Shown: positions 18,035 to 27,812, counted from the first letter of the stretch. The stretch is DNA of 64,000 nt from G963677485 sp964519405 (GCA_964519405.1 CAZFLA010000006.1:3958-67957); one strand, 5' to 3'. Numbers and translations: made by a program. Notes: generated by a model not told the origin, from the sequence alone.

Positions 18035-19153
18035 ATGGAGCACAATACCATCGGAAACAACATCAGAAGGCAACGGCTCTCCCGCGGTTTCACACAGGAG
18101 TATGTTGCAGAGAAGACTCATATCAGTATCGCGAGTTTCCGAAACTATGAAGCCGGTAAAGCCATACCAAAAGTCAACACACTGATATCCATCGCTAACT
18201 TGCTTGGTGTAAGCATAGCCGATCTGGTGACCATGCCTAGGAACCTGACAGCAGTCAGGTTTAGGGCTAACAACAAGCTCAACACACGGGCACAGATACT
18301 CATCGACGCAGCAAGATGGTTAGATGATTATACTGGTTTGGAAGAACTCACTGGCAGCAAAGAGGAATGGAAGCTGAGTCATGTGAAGGCAGATAGTCCA
18401 GAGCATTTGGCCGATACCGTGCGTAAAGAGTTGGGTATCTCCTGCGAGCCGATCCGCGACATCTGTGGGTTACTGGAAAATTCCGGAATTAAAGTGTTAT
18501 CTCGAGTGGTGAATTCTGAGTACTTCTTCGGACTATCGATAGGTCTGTCTGACGGAGGACCAGCTATTGTGATCAACACCTGGGACAGGATCCCTGTTGA
18601 ACGATGGATATTCAGCGCAGCTCACGAACTTGGGCACATCCTGATGCATACAGACTCTTTTGACATCAATAGACAAGATGAAGAGCATAAACAGGAAGAT
18701 GAGGCTAACAGGTTTGCAGCGCATTTTCTAATGCCTGACTTGGTCTTCGATAAGGAATGGGACGAAACCAGAGGTCTGTCATTTATCGATCGGGTATTCA
18801 AAATAAAACGGATGCATAGAGTTAGTTATGCAACGGTGTTATACCGACTGCAACAGCAAGGGGTTCCCCATGTATGGGAGTCCTTCCACTCTCAGTATCA
18901 GCGGCGATTCGGGAATTCGTTAAGCCGTAAAAATGAGCCGATCCCGCTCACACGGGAGGCCTTCAAGGTTGTGGAAAACCGAGCTGCTCAAGAGCCTAAA
19001 CGACTAGACAGCGTGGATTTCGTGGAAGATAGGCTCAGCTGGTTAGTACGCCAAGCCATTGATTCGGAGTTGATTACACGTGACAGAGCCGCCGAGATTC
19101 TACAGATCACCCCTGAAGAGATGATCGAACGAATGCAGGACTGGGTCGCATAA
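18035..19153 (+). CDS. HTH (XRE-type) regulator with ImmA/IrrE metallopeptidase domain
   Basis: This 372-residue protein has an N-terminal XRE-type helix-turn-helix (residues about 5-60: IGNNIRRQRLSRGFTQEYVAEK, with ISIASFRNYEAGKAIPKVNT). A central ImmA/IrrE-type zinc peptidase domain carries AAHELGHILMH (HELGH at residues 197-201) and a downstream Glu-rich segment EDEANRFAAHFLMP. Such proteins cleave or inactivate a repressor or partner in phage, mobile-element or stress switches. The ATG at 18035 is preferred over 18017 because AAGGAGG lies seven bases before it. The C-terminal 120 residues are a helical tail. The PIN gene starts one base after its stop, so the two form an operon, possibly of toxin-antitoxin type. 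Confidence 0.85.
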   Translation: MEHNTIGNNIRRQRLSRGFTQEYVAEKTHISIASFRNYEAGKAIPKVNTLISIANLLGVSIADLVTMPRNLTAVRFRANNKLNTRAQILIDAARWLDDYTGLEELTGSKEEWKLSHVKADSPEHLADTVRKELGISCEPIRDICGLLENSGIKVLSRVVNSEYFFGLSIGLSDGGPAIVINTWDRIPVERWIFSAAHELGHILMHTDSFDINRQDEEHKQEDEANRFAAHFLMPDLVFDKEWDETRGLSFIDRVFKIKRMHRVSYATVLYRLQQQGVPHVWESFHSQYQRRFGNSLSRKNEPIPLTREAFKVVENRAAQEPKRLDSVDFVEDRLSWLVRQAIDSELITRDRAAEILQITPEEMIERMQDWVA

Positions 19154-19154
19154 C

Positions 19155-19646
19155 TTGGCTGCGCCCGGTCGGTTGCTCATATTCGATGCATGCGTTCTCA
19201 TCGACATCTGTCAGGAAGACCCATCACTACTCGGACTTGTGGCGTCTTCACTCGGTACGGTCGTTGTGTTATCACCCATATTTCAGGAAGTAAATCAACT
19301 TAATGACACCATGGTAGAACGGTTCTCACTATGTGTAGTCAATCCAGAGCTTGAGATCATCATGAAATCTGCCACACCGCGTGGTGGATTGTCATTCTGC
19401 GATCGAGTTTGTTTGTTCTATGCACAAGAAAACAAGGGGACGTTATACACAAATGACCGCGCACTACTCAATGCGGCGATCGCCGATGGCATTGATGCTC
19501 ATTGGGGGCTGCAGATTCTTGTTGATCTAGTAGAGGTGGGTATGCTTACGTCAACTAAAGCTCTAGAAAAGGCCAAGGGGATCTGTGATAGATCACGGTT
19601 CCCGTCCGATCGATTGATGGCAGAGTTCTGTCGGCGCCTTGAGTGA
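19155..19646 (+). CDS. PIN-domain-like protein, candidate toxin partner of the HTH-ImmA gene
   Basis: This 163-residue protein has PIN-like features: a first strand with an acidic residue (LLIFDACVLIDIC), an internal acidic position (FCDRVCLFYAQENKG), and the late motif LYTNDRALLNAA. PIN domains are Mg-dependent RNases in many toxin-antitoxin systems. The start is a TTG at 19155, only one base after the stop of the HTH-ImmA gene, so translation is probably coupled. ImmA-type (COG2856) genes paired with PIN genes are a known arrangement. A weak hairpin (CGGGAT/ATCCCG near 19731-19751, then CGTTTT) follows downstream and might end the transcript. Confidence 0.72.
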   Translation: MAAPGRLLIFDACVLIDICQEDPSLLGLVASSLGTVVVLSPIFQEVNQLNDTMVERFSLCVVNPELEIIMKSATPRGGLSFCDRVCLFYAQENKGTLYTNDRALLNAAIADGIDAHWGLQILVDLVEVGMLTSTKALEKAKGICDRSRFPSDRLMAEFCRRLE

Positions 19647-19859
19647 ACATGCAGCTTGGTCGGATCCAACTATTCTGACCAACCGTCGTTGGCGATGGGT
19701 TCGGCGGCCTGCGTTCCGGCGGGCGGGGGACGGGATTCGACCGATATCCCGCGTTTTCACGGAAATAGCAGCATCCCTTCCCGTCACAGTTCTGGAAGTC
19801 TTCAGAATGATATACTACTATTCAGTGAACAATTACCATCATATCCAGGGAGTGCAGTC

Positions 19860-21152
19860 ATGCTTGATATCCGTTTGATCCGTGAAAACCCAGATTTCGT
19901 GAAGCAGGGGCTCAGCTCTCTGGGCGAAGACCCAGCAATGATCGACAATCTGCTTGATATTGATGCCAAACGCCGTGAGCTCATGACATCCATCGATGAG
20001 CTGCGAGCAGAACGCAATGCCGTCAGCAAAGAGATCCCAAAAATCAAAGATCCTGCTGAGAAGAAGGCGAAAATCGCAGCGATGCGCGAAGTGGGCAGCA
20101 AAGAGGCCGAGTATCAGGCAGAACTGACCAACATCGCGCAAAACTTCGATGAGTTGATGCTGCGCGTGCCTAACCTGCCGCATGAGTCTGTGCCGCAGGG
20201 CAAAGACGATACAGAAAACATCGTCACCTTCCAGCAGCAGGAGCTGCCTCAGTTCGACTTTCAGCCTAAACCGCATTGGGAAATCGCTGAAAATCTGGGC
20301 ATCATCGACTTTGAGCGTGGTGTGAAGATCAGCGGCTCGCGCTTCTATGTGCTTCGCGGAGCCGGTGCAGCGCTTCAGCGTGCTGTTATCAACTTCATGC
20401 TGACACTGCACACTACCAAGCATGGCTACACGGAGCTCTACCCGCCTTATATGGTCAAGCAAGAGGCGCTCTACGGCACAGGCAACCTTCCTAAGTTCGG
20501 TGACAACCTATATCACGATGCCGAAGAGGACTACTGGTGGGTGCCAACCGCAGAGGTTCCCGTGACGAATTTCCATCGCGAAGAGATACTCGAGGCAACT
20601 GAGCTTCCCGTGAAATACGTGGCATATACAGCTTGCTTCCGCCGCGAAAAAATGTCGGCAGGACGTGATGTGCGTGGGATTAAGCGAGGTCACCAGTTCG
20701 ACAAGGTGGAGATGGTGAAGCTGGTTAAGCCAGAAAACAGCATCGAGGAGCTGGACAAACTCGTGAACGACGCCGTCGATGTGGCAAAAGCACTCGGACT
20801 GCCATATCGGCTGATACAGATGTGCACAGGTGACCTCAGCTTCACAGCAGCCATGAAATATGACGTGGAGCTTTACGCCGCAGGATGCGACGAATGGCTG
20901 GAAGTGAGCAGCTGCAGCAACTTCATGGACTTCCAGGCTCGACGGGCGAACATCCGCTACCGTCCAGAGCCCGGCGCCAAGCCAGAGTATGTGCACACGC
21001 TGAACGGATCGGGCTTAGCGCTGCCCCGCGTGATGATAGCGATCATCGAAAACTATCAGCAGGCAGATGGCACGATTGCCATACCAGAAGCGCTTCGTCC
21101 ATTCTTGGGTGGATGCAGCAAGATCGTTGCAGGCGCACAGCTTAGCAACTAA
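19860..21152 (+). CDS. serS: Serine--tRNA ligase
   Basis: This 430-residue seryl-tRNA synthetase has the N-terminal coiled-coil arm (residues about 30-110), motif 2 (FRREKMSAGRDVRGIKRGHQ) and motif 3 (HTLNGSGLALPRVMIAIIENYQ), plus the serine-site word EVSSCSNFMDFQARR. It charges tRNA-Ser in the cytosol. The start is placed at 19860, where MLDIRLIRENPD matches the family N-terminus; an upstream in-frame extension is not believed. A well-formed terminator follows 20 bases after the stop. Confidence 0.96.
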   Translation: MLDIRLIRENPDFVKQGLSSLGEDPAMIDNLLDIDAKRRELMTSIDELRAERNAVSKEIPKIKDPAEKKAKIAAMREVGSKEAEYQAELTNIAQNFDELMLRVPNLPHESVPQGKDDTENIVTFQQQELPQFDFQPKPHWEIAENLGIIDFERGVKISGSRFYVLRGAGAALQRAVINFMLTLHTTKHGYTELYPPYMVKQEALYGTGNLPKFGDNLYHDAEEDYWWVPTAEVPVTNFHREEILEATELPVKYVAYTACFRREKMSAGRDVRGIKRGHQFDKVEMVKLVKPENSIEELDKLVNDAVDVAKALGLPYRLIQMCTGDLSFTAAMKYDVELYAAGCDEWLEVSSCSNFMDFQARRANIRYRPEPGAKPEYVHTLNGSGLALPRVMIAIIENYQQADGTIAIPEALRPFLGGCSKIVAGAQLSN

Positions 21153-21172
21153 GCGCATCCCAAACACCATTA

Positions 21173-21209
21173 ACCGGCGGAGATCACCATACATCTCCGC
21201 CGGTTTTTT
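21173..21209 (+). terminator. Rho-independent terminator of serS
   Basis: A 12-bp perfect stem (ACCGGCGGAGAT at 21173-21184 with its complement at 21193-21204) and an 8-base loop lead into six Ts on the plus strand. It follows the serS stop directly. Confidence 0.93.
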
Positions 21210-21214
21210 GTCAC

Positions 21215-23690
21215 TTAGTGGCTGAGCACAAACTCCCCGCTGTCAATACGCCAATCACTGCCGAAGTATCCAACAGCTCGCGGGTCGGCATGATCGTTGA
21301 GCAATGATTCCGAGCCGACTACTAAGAAATCAGGAATCTCCACACCTGAGTTGAGGTAAGGAATACGGTCATTGATGCGCATACCCACAACACCAGTGCC
21401 GGATATCGCTCCCACTAATGCGATGTCGCTTCCTGCTCTTGGATACACAAACATGCATGCGACATCAGTTCCCTTTACCGCCTTATCACCAATGTGAACA
21501 ACATCGTTCCGAACGTCTATCGGGCAGTTAGGCAGCAGCGCCTTCCATGCGGAGTTGGTATCTGCATTTCCATACAGGATAACGTTCCTATCGCGGTCAG
21601 AGTTCTCCCGAAACTTGGTGTCAGGCAGCACATCCACAGCTCCATTCCCGCGGTACCATAGGTTTTCGGCATCATACCGAGCTTTTGCCAAGGCCCACCG
21701 ATTTTGCTCATCTGTGCCCTTGGTGCCATAAACAAACACCACCCGATTATTAAGCACACGCTTAAACGGCCCTCCGCGTAACGTGTTCTTGTTAAATGCT
21801 GGAGCAGGTGTTGTATTCACCCAATGACCGTTGCTTAAGGCCAGATGCAGTTGCTTGCTGGCTGGGTATGGGATATCCGCCAGCTTCTGCCCGTTCAACT
21901 CGATGTGGACAGGGGCACCCTGTTTGAGGTGAGCCACAGATAGAACCATGCGGGTGACATTTTCGGTTGTTCCAGATATCCGACTTCCGCCAGGATCGCA
22001 TTGTAAATCCACACGGCTGAACATCAACTGATGCATCTGCTGCTCAATAGTTACCCAATGGCATTTGCCAGATACAGCCGGGTTCGCCGTCGTAAACTGG
22101 ATATGGCGGGTTTCGGCGTCGTTAGGTATGCGATGCCTCGCGAACATCTCAAACATAGCGGCCACATCTACACATCCATCGTACCAGTGGCCGGCACCTG
22201 CCACCTCGTTCCCGTTGAAGTCCTTGTGGAAGGTCAAGAGGAACTTCAGCATAGATCGCATTTCGGTCACCGGCACATTATCATCATCACTGCCATGCTG
22301 TGCATAAATGCCATGAAGGGTGTAGTTGCTGCGGCCAAGCTCCAACGTGTCGCTGGGGTTCATGGCACGAGTCAGCAAATCCTGGGCAGGGGTTGTTTCA
22401 TTTCGTCGGCTGCCCGCATACGAAAACAGGCTGACCCACCCAGAACTCGGTGCAAGCGCAGCAAACCGGTCGGGCCATGTGGCGCCGATATGCCAGGTTC
22501 CATGCCCACCCATGGAGTGGCCGGTCAGGTATGTGCGCTGAGGATCGGTATGGAACTTCCTTTGGGCGATATCCAGCACCTCTAAGGCATCAAGAGCTCC
22601 GATACCCTCCCAGTCAAAGCCGTAAGGTCGTCTATTGGTAGGCGACACGATATAGCCCCAACTCTTGTTTTGATAACAGCCTGCCATACCATTCGCCTCC
22701 ACAGTGGCTCCGTGTAAGCTCAGGACCAAAGCAGGCGGCTGCCGATGGTCACCATCGGCACGCGGCACCACTGCGTAATACTGCAGAGAGCCATCGATTT
22801 TGCTGATGAAGGTCTCCTTGTATACTCTGCCAGGCTGCTTGATGCTGATGTCTATAGATGCTTGGTTAATAACCTGCTGTGACTTATTCACCAGGCTCAA
22901 ACTCAGCGCACATTTATCGGCTTTAGCAGGATAGCTGCCAGCTATATGAAAGGGAACCTTCCGCACAGCATACGGCGGGATACTGGGCACCACGGTGGAG
23001 ACCGATCTGCTCTCCGCAAGCACCGACCGAAGAGTGATGCCGGTGAGGATGTGGGGTGTGCAGTTCATCACGATGACGGCACCCATGGTTTTCACTGACT
23101 TGCCGGCGACAATGTCCGGCAAGGTGGTATCAGCGACGTTGAGGCACGCCGATGCCGGAGGGTCGGATAGTTTCACGTGCAACGAACCGCGGCCGCAAGC
23201 AAACAATAGATCATTCTTGCCCTTCTTGAGTAGGACAGGCAGTTTGGTATAACCCAGATTGTATACATCGCCGCCGCGCGGTTCGCCATTCACATAAACC
23301 ATGCTGTGCCCCGCAGCCTCTAGTATCATCACCTTCTGCTGAGCAAGCTCCACACAGGCATATGCGTAACCCCCGCGCAGTGCCTGGTGGTGAAACACAC
23401 CGTCTTTATCGGCAGATATTACCGACCATGCTTGATCCGGCATTCCGGGATACCGAAGCTTATCGCCATCNNNNNNNNNNATCAGCAGGTGCTACTCGAT
23501 GAGCCGCCACCAGCTCGCTTTCGATGGGATCAACGTGCAGTGGAGGACGCCGGCTTGCGGGCAATGATGGTTTGACAACCAGACATTGGTTAACAATTAT
23601 CTCATCGGCAGCAGCACACGCCGCGAATCCGATGAGCATCGTCATACCCATTACTGTCCACATCATACAGCGCATAAACATGGCAGCCAT
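21215..23690 (-). CDS. Secreted alpha/beta-hydrolase (prolyl-oligopeptidase-like esterase), interrupted by an assembly gap
   Basis: The gene spans a 10-N gap at 23471-23480, giving about 820 residues. The N-terminal piece (start at 23690, GGAGG ten bases upstream) has a signal peptide ending in CAAADEI. After the gap the frame continues DGDKLRYPGMPDQAW. The C-terminal half holds an esterase domain: nucleophile elbow GHSMGGHGTWH, acid in HGSDDDNVP and His in GAGHWYDG. A domain of beta-sandwich type lies before it. It probably removes ester groups or cleaves short substrates outside the cytoplasm. The N run is in the wrong phase: both flanks end on codon boundaries, so the true gap must be a multiple of three. 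Confidence 0.82.
23471..23480. other. Assembly gap (10 N)
   Basis: Exactly ten N, a scaffold placeholder. It interrupts the esterase gene; reading frames on both sides meet at codon boundaries, so the real distance is a multiple of three. Confidence 0.95.
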
Positions 23691-23852
23691 GATAGGCATA
23701 CCTCCACGTAAAGAGTGATATTACCCACATTGTAGCACCACAAACGCGCGATGCATTGGCTTTTGCGGATGTATAAAGGAACTCAAGATTTCGGGGGATG
23801 ATGATGATGACTGGGTAAGGTGGGTCTTGTCCCCCAGACGGGATTGAAATTC

Positions 23853-23876
23853 GGGCAACCACAGGGGGATTGCCCC
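23853..23876. repeat. Palindromic element GGGCAA...TTGCCC
   Basis: GGGCAA (23853-23858) pairs with TTGCCC (23870-23875) around a G-rich loop, then CCTACCGATAG. The trailing words CCCCTACCGAT are repeated after the palindrome at 23979. Confidence 0.6.
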
Positions 23877-23978
23877 TACCGATAGGATTTGTTTGGTTGG
23901 TTGGGTTACGTTCTATGAATATGAATAACAGATTTGGAAACAATGCAGAAAGCCGAGGTTGGTGTGGTTGGGTTGGTT

Positions 23979-23998
23979 GGGCACGGCACGCCATGCCC
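23979..23998. repeat. Palindromic intergenic repeat (GGGGCATGG family)
   Basis: GGGCACGGC pairs with GCCATGCCC with one mismatch and a 2-base loop. It is related to the hairpins after the two GH172 genes. Confidence 0.65.
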
Positions 23999-24086
23999 CT
24001 ACCGATTCTGTGTGGACACGGTTTGTTTGCGAGACCCTGCCCCTTCTTGCGGTATAACCGTTGGGACATGCGATATGGAGGAATCG

Positions 24087-25025
24087 CTACTTATCTTTAT
24101 CCATATCTGGTAAGAACATAGGCGCATCGTAACAACCGCTCTCGGTAGTATAACTGCGGTAGTCATCCTGCTTCGGTGCCTTCACATTCGCGCCGTTGAC
24201 AAGGTACCGAGGTTGAGTAAACCTGTTGGCGGGGTTATATTTTAGGTCTGTCTTAAATAACTTGGCGTGACCATCGCAATACAGCATGTTGACCATGCCG
24301 TTATGCGTATTAGGGTCTAGACCACTAGCCGGTTCCCACAAGTCACCGGTGCCGCCGTTTGCATCATCGTGACATCCGGCTTCATCACCAAGGTAGCGGC
24401 ATTCATCTAGCCGAGTGCGGCAGTTCAGCAAGGGCAGGCTGCGTGCATGACCGAGATAAGCCGATTTCGCCTGGCCTTCCCACATCAGCATCAAACCGCT
24501 GGGCCAACTCACCTGAGAATCCGAAAGAGCCATCAGGTAGCCGTTGTAGTTGTATGTAGTGGTTTCGGGGTTCATCTTTGCTTTGGGGTAGTAATCGGTC
24601 ATCTGTGTGGAGTGAAACAACGTCGCGCTGGGGCAGGTGAGCACCTTCCAGCTCTTAATGTAAGGCATCAGCGAGTTCGCCCATGCAGACTTCATGCCGA
24701 TGGTTAACTTTGTGGTTTCTGCGGCGCTCCAGCCAGCAACGTCCTCATACGGAACCCATCCTGCTGGGCATTCGATGCTGACCATATCCAGCCAACCGAT
24801 ATCTGCGCGTTCGTACCATCCATAAGCAAGCGGATAAGTATCATCATAGTCGGATCTGTAGAGGCTCATAGCAGCGCCCCACTGCTTCAGGTTGCTAAGG
24901 CAGGTAGCTTGCTTGGCCTTCTCACGCGCTTGCGCGAACACCGGAAACAAGATTGCGGCAAGTATCGCGATAATCGCAATCACAACAAGCAATTCGATCA
25001 GCGTGAATGCTCTTCTGTCGCGCAT
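24087..25025 (-). CDS. Prepilin-type protein with N-terminal methylation motif (H-X9-DG-like, DUF1559 type)
   Basis: This 312-residue protein begins with a classical type IV prepilin motif, RRAFTLIELLVVIAIIAILAA, cleaved after the short basic leader, then FPVFAQAREKAKQATCLSNLKQ and YRSDYDDTYP. The C-terminal YCDGHAKLFKTD is the DG-type end motif. Proteins of this kind are secreted pseudopilin-like proteins, highly multiplied in Armatimonadota and Planctomycetota. The start at 25025 is chosen because AGGAGGAG lies just upstream; the longer frame is not believed. It stands alone, not in a pilus assembly operon. Confidence 0.9.
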   Translation of the reverse strand: MRDRRAFTLIELLVVIAIIAILAAILFPVFAQAREKAKQATCLSNLKQWGAAMSLYRSDYDDTYPLAYGWYERADIGWLDMVSIECPAGWVPYEDVAGWSAAETTKLTIGMKSAWANSLMPYIKSWKVLTCPSATLFHSTQMTDYYPKAKMNPETTTYNYNGYLMALSDSQVSWPSGLMLMWEGQAKSAYLGHARSLPLLNCRTRLDECRYLGDEAGCHDDANGGTGDLWEPASGLDPNTHNGMVNMLYCDGHAKLFKTDLKYNPANRFTQPRYLVNGANVKAPKQDDYRSYTTESGCYDAPMFLPDMDKDK

Positions 25026-25176
25026 GTCGTCTCCTCCTAATCGCTGCAAACGTGTGGAAAACACCGATGAGATGCATCCTTGTTCAGTATATCCACACTG
25101 TATTAGACATGAAAGTAATGGTATGCGGCTTCACAGGGTAGACTTGATATAGACAGCTCGATATATCGTACACTAA

Positions 25177-25201
25177 AGTTGCATGATGATTAACTGCAAC
25201 T
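25177..25201. promoter_or_regulatory. Inverted repeat upstream of gnd, possible operator
   Basis: AGTTGCA (25177-25183) and TGCAACT (25195-25201) form a perfect 7-bp inverted repeat with an 11-base spacer, about 40 bases before the gnd start. It could be a regulator site; no known consensus is matched. Confidence 0.35.
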
Positions 25202-25240
25202 CATAATCCGTTTTGACTCGGTATTAAAGGGAGGATCGCT

Positions 25241-26653
25241 ATGCCGCGTGCAGATATCGGCCTAATAGGCCTAGCCGTTATGGGTGAAAACCTGGTACTC
25301 AATATGGAGCGTAACGGATATATGGTGGCCGTTTTTAACCGCACAACCAGTAAGGTTGACCAGTTTGTTGAAGGTCAGGCGGCAGGTAAGAACATCATTG
25401 GCACCCATTCGTTGAATGAGCTCGTAGATTCGCTCGCGCGTCCACGAAAGATCATGATGATGGTGAAAGCGGGTAACGCGGTCGACGAGTTAATAAAGAC
25501 CCTCATCCCTTTGCTGAGTGAAGGCGATATCATCATTGACGGCGGCAACAGCCACTATCCAGATACCATCCGCCGCACAAAGTCGCTGGATGGTTTGGGT
25601 CTGCATTATATGGGCGTTGGCGTATCAGGCGGTGAAAAAGGTGCCCTTCTGGGTCCAAGTATTATGCCTGGCGGCAGTCCATCAGCATGGGCACAAATGA
25701 AGCCCATTTTTCAAGCCATTGCTGCCAAAGTAAACAACGGCGATGTGTGCTGCCAATACGTTGGGCGAGATGGTGCCGGCCATTTTGTGAAGATGGTTCA
25801 CAACGGCATTGAATATGGCGATATGCAGCTTATCAGCGAAGCCTATTTCATTCTCAGCCGAGTGCTTGGGTTAAGTGCTGCCGATTTACATGGCATCTTT
25901 AGTGATTGGAATAACGGCGAACTGAATAGCTACCTCATTGAGATCACCCGCGACATCATGGCTGAGATTGATCCCAAGACACAGAAGCCGTTAGTTGAGC
26001 TGATTGTGGATGAAGCCGGACAAAAGGGCACCGGATTGTGGACCAGCCAGGCCGCACTAGAGCTAGGCGTGGCGGCTCCGACCATTGCCGAAGCGGTATT
26101 CGCTCGCAGCATCAGCTCCGTCAAGTCGCAGCGAATGGCAGCCGCTAAGTCGCTGAATGGGCCCAACTATCACTACTCCGGCGACACCGGTCGGCTCGTA
26201 GAGGCTGTTCGACAGGCATTATTCGCCAGCAAAATCTGCTCTTACGCTCAGGGATTTCAACTGATGCAGGCCGCTGGCAGTGTATATGAATGGGAGCTGA
26301 ACTACGGCGAAATCGCACTGATGTGGCGAGGTGGGTGTATCATCCGGGCACAGTTCCTGGATCGTATAGAGCAAGCGTTCAAACAACAGCCTGATCTGGC
26401 GAACTTGATGCTGGCCCCCTACTTCCAGATGATACTTAATGAATACCAAACCGCATGGCGGCATGTTGTATGCGTCGCCGCTGAAGCAGGTATTCCGATA
26501 CCCGCACTGAGCAGCGCTCTTGCCTATTATGATGGCTACCGTACCGAGACTCTTCCAGCTAACCTCATTCAGGCTCAGCGTGACTATTTCGGAGCTCACA
26601 CTTACAAACGCATCGATATGGATGGTGTTTTTCACACGGAATGGAGCAACTAA
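25241..26653 (+). CDS. gnd: 6-phosphogluconate dehydrogenase, decarboxylating
   Basis: This 470-residue enzyme oxidises 6-phosphogluconate to ribulose 5-phosphate in the oxidative pentose phosphate pathway, using NADP. The N-terminal Rossmann motif is IGLAVMGENLVLNMERNGY. Substrate and catalytic segments are IDGGNSHYPDTIRR, GVGVSGGEKGALLGPSIMPGGS and HFVKMVHNGIEYGDMQ, with the Lys and Asn-Gly-Ile typical of the active site. The C-terminus has YFGAHTYKRIDMDGVFHTEW. GGGAGG lies upstream of the ATG. The stop overlaps the next gene (NlpC/P60) by 13 bases. Confidence 0.96.
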   Translation: MPRADIGLIGLAVMGENLVLNMERNGYMVAVFNRTTSKVDQFVEGQAAGKNIIGTHSLNELVDSLARPRKIMMMVKAGNAVDELIKTLIPLLSEGDIIIDGGNSHYPDTIRRTKSLDGLGLHYMGVGVSGGEKGALLGPSIMPGGSPSAWAQMKPIFQAIAAKVNNGDVCCQYVGRDGAGHFVKMVHNGIEYGDMQLISEAYFILSRVLGLSAADLHGIFSDWNNGELNSYLIEITRDIMAEIDPKTQKPLVELIVDEAGQKGTGLWTSQAALELGVAAPTIAEAVFARSISSVKSQRMAAAKSLNGPNYHYSGDTGRLVEAVRQALFASKICSYAQGFQLMQAAGSVYEWELNYGEIALMWRGGCIIRAQFLDRIEQAFKQQPDLANLMLAPYFQMILNEYQTAWRHVVCVAAEAGIPIPALSSALAYYDGYRTETLPANLIQAQRDYFGAHTYKRIDMDGVFHTEWSN

Positions 26654-27771
26654 ACAAGATCAGCCGCCGATTTAGGCATTTACATCTCCCGCTATGTGTG
26701 ATATGCGCGGCGATGCCACTGTGGCTGTCGTCTGTTCACGCGTCTGCACAAAGTGCAGTGGACTGGGATATGGCGATGGCCACACCGGCGTATACCATTC
26801 GCTCATATGCAAACAAGCTGGTCATACAGACAGCAGATGGCCGGCTGCTTGTTTGCCGTACTGACACGAAGAGCTGTCAGCAATATACTCTCCCTTCAGC
26901 AAGCAAGGTTACCGTGACCGATGATATTATCTCAGCAGTGAGCGGATTATCGGCCTTCAAGCTTGACGAGCAATCCGGTGAGTGGGTAGTCAACCCCGCC
27001 CCGACATCAAACGCGGTACCAGCTAAAAGTAACCAGGCGAAATTCCAAGAAGTGTGGAAAGAGGGTTACGGAGAGCTATTGCCAGACTACTATAGTTTAT
27101 GGTTCGCTAACGAACATAGATGGGTGAACCTGGCATTACCAAAACTGCCCCCCAAAGTCACCGCAGCCGTACCAAGCTGGGATGGTCGCTGCATATGGAT
27201 TCTAGCCGGAAACCAGCTAATGAAGATATCTGTAGCTACCCGCAAGGCTGCGATATTGCTGCCATGGAACGCCAGCGGGGTATCACTTAAGGGTATATCA
27301 CCTGCTCCAAATGGCATATGGGTCGCTTCCAGTGCAGGCATAATGCTGGTCGACAATGCAGAAGACCACCCTGTATTCGTTAAGGCAAAACTCGATAGTG
27401 AGCTTGATGGGTACCTTACCGAATCAGAGGAAAAACTGGTCGCCCTTGTCGAGAAGTGGCAAGGAACACCCTATCAGTACGGGGCTCAGTCATGTCAGGT
27501 CAGCACTGATTGCAGCGGTTTTGTGACCAGCGTTTATCAAGAGATGGGCTTCAAGCTGCCACGCAGCAGTCAGCTAATTGGTAAAGCCGATGCCCTGCCT
27601 ACAGTCACCGATGAGCTGCAGATAGGCGATTTGTTGGTGATGCCTGGTCATGTAGCAATGTATATGGGCAACGGTTTAACTGTAGAAGCAAGCAGCAGCC
27701 GAGGCGTAACCTGGGGCACCGTGTACGGCCGCGTAGGTGTTACGGTAAAGCGTGTGATGCCGAAGAGTTAG
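26641..27771 (+). CDS. Secreted NlpC/P60-family cell wall hydrolase
   Basis: This 376-residue protein has a signal peptide ending in VHASAQS. A middle region (residues about 40-250) looks like a beta-propeller-like domain with repeated short strands. The C-terminal NlpC/P60 peptidase domain has the catalytic Cys291 in TDCSGFV and His337 in GHVAMYMG, with LPRSSQLIG between them as is typical. It should cleave peptidoglycan stem peptides. Its start lies 13 bases inside the end of gnd, so translation is probably coupled despite the unrelated roles. Confidence 0.88.
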   Translation: MEQLNKISRRFRHLHLPLCVICAAMPLWLSSVHASAQSAVDWDMAMATPAYTIRSYANKLVIQTADGRLLVCRTDTKSCQQYTLPSASKVTVTDDIISAVSGLSAFKLDEQSGEWVVNPAPTSNAVPAKSNQAKFQEVWKEGYGELLPDYYSLWFANEHRWVNLALPKLPPKVTAAVPSWDGRCIWILAGNQLMKISVATRKAAILLPWNASGVSLKGISPAPNGIWVASSAGIMLVDNAEDHPVFVKAKLDSELDGYLTESEEKLVALVEKWQGTPYQYGAQSCQVSTDCSGFVTSVYQEMGFKLPRSSQLIGKADALPTVTDELQIGDLLVMPGHVAMYMGNGLTVEASSSRGVTWGTVYGRVGVTVKRVMPKS

Positions 27772-27797
27772 TGGGAGATGGTTGAAACACCTCCCAC
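27771..27797. terminator. Hairpin after the NlpC/P60 gene
   Basis: GTGGGAG (27771-27777) pairs with CTCCCAC (27791-27797), starting at the last base of the stop codon. There is no T-run, so it may be a weak bidirectional terminator with the convergent permease gene. Confidence 0.45.
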
Positions 27798-27812
27798 CAT
27801 TGGTTGAGGTTG

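Larger units (their letters stand above)
23701..24086. other. Non-coding spacer with REP-like palindromes and G-rich runs
   Basis: About 385 bases with no believable gene. It holds two palindromes and repeated GGTTGG/GGTTGGG runs. It includes the promoter region of the esterase gene at its left end. Confidence 0.6.

Noticed and set aside
19647..19859. Possible T-box leader in front of serS
   Set aside because: Hairpins are present, but the conserved T-box sequence and a Ser specifier loop are not found, and there is no antiterminator/terminator pair before the start.
19656..19859. 68-codon N-terminal extension of serS
   Set aside because: The family N-terminus begins at MLDIRLIRENPD, and the extension has no homology-like features.
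23169..23184. AGTTTCACGTGCAACG, a parS-like sequence
   Set aside because: Three mismatches to the 16-bp consensus and located inside an esterase gene; probably chance.
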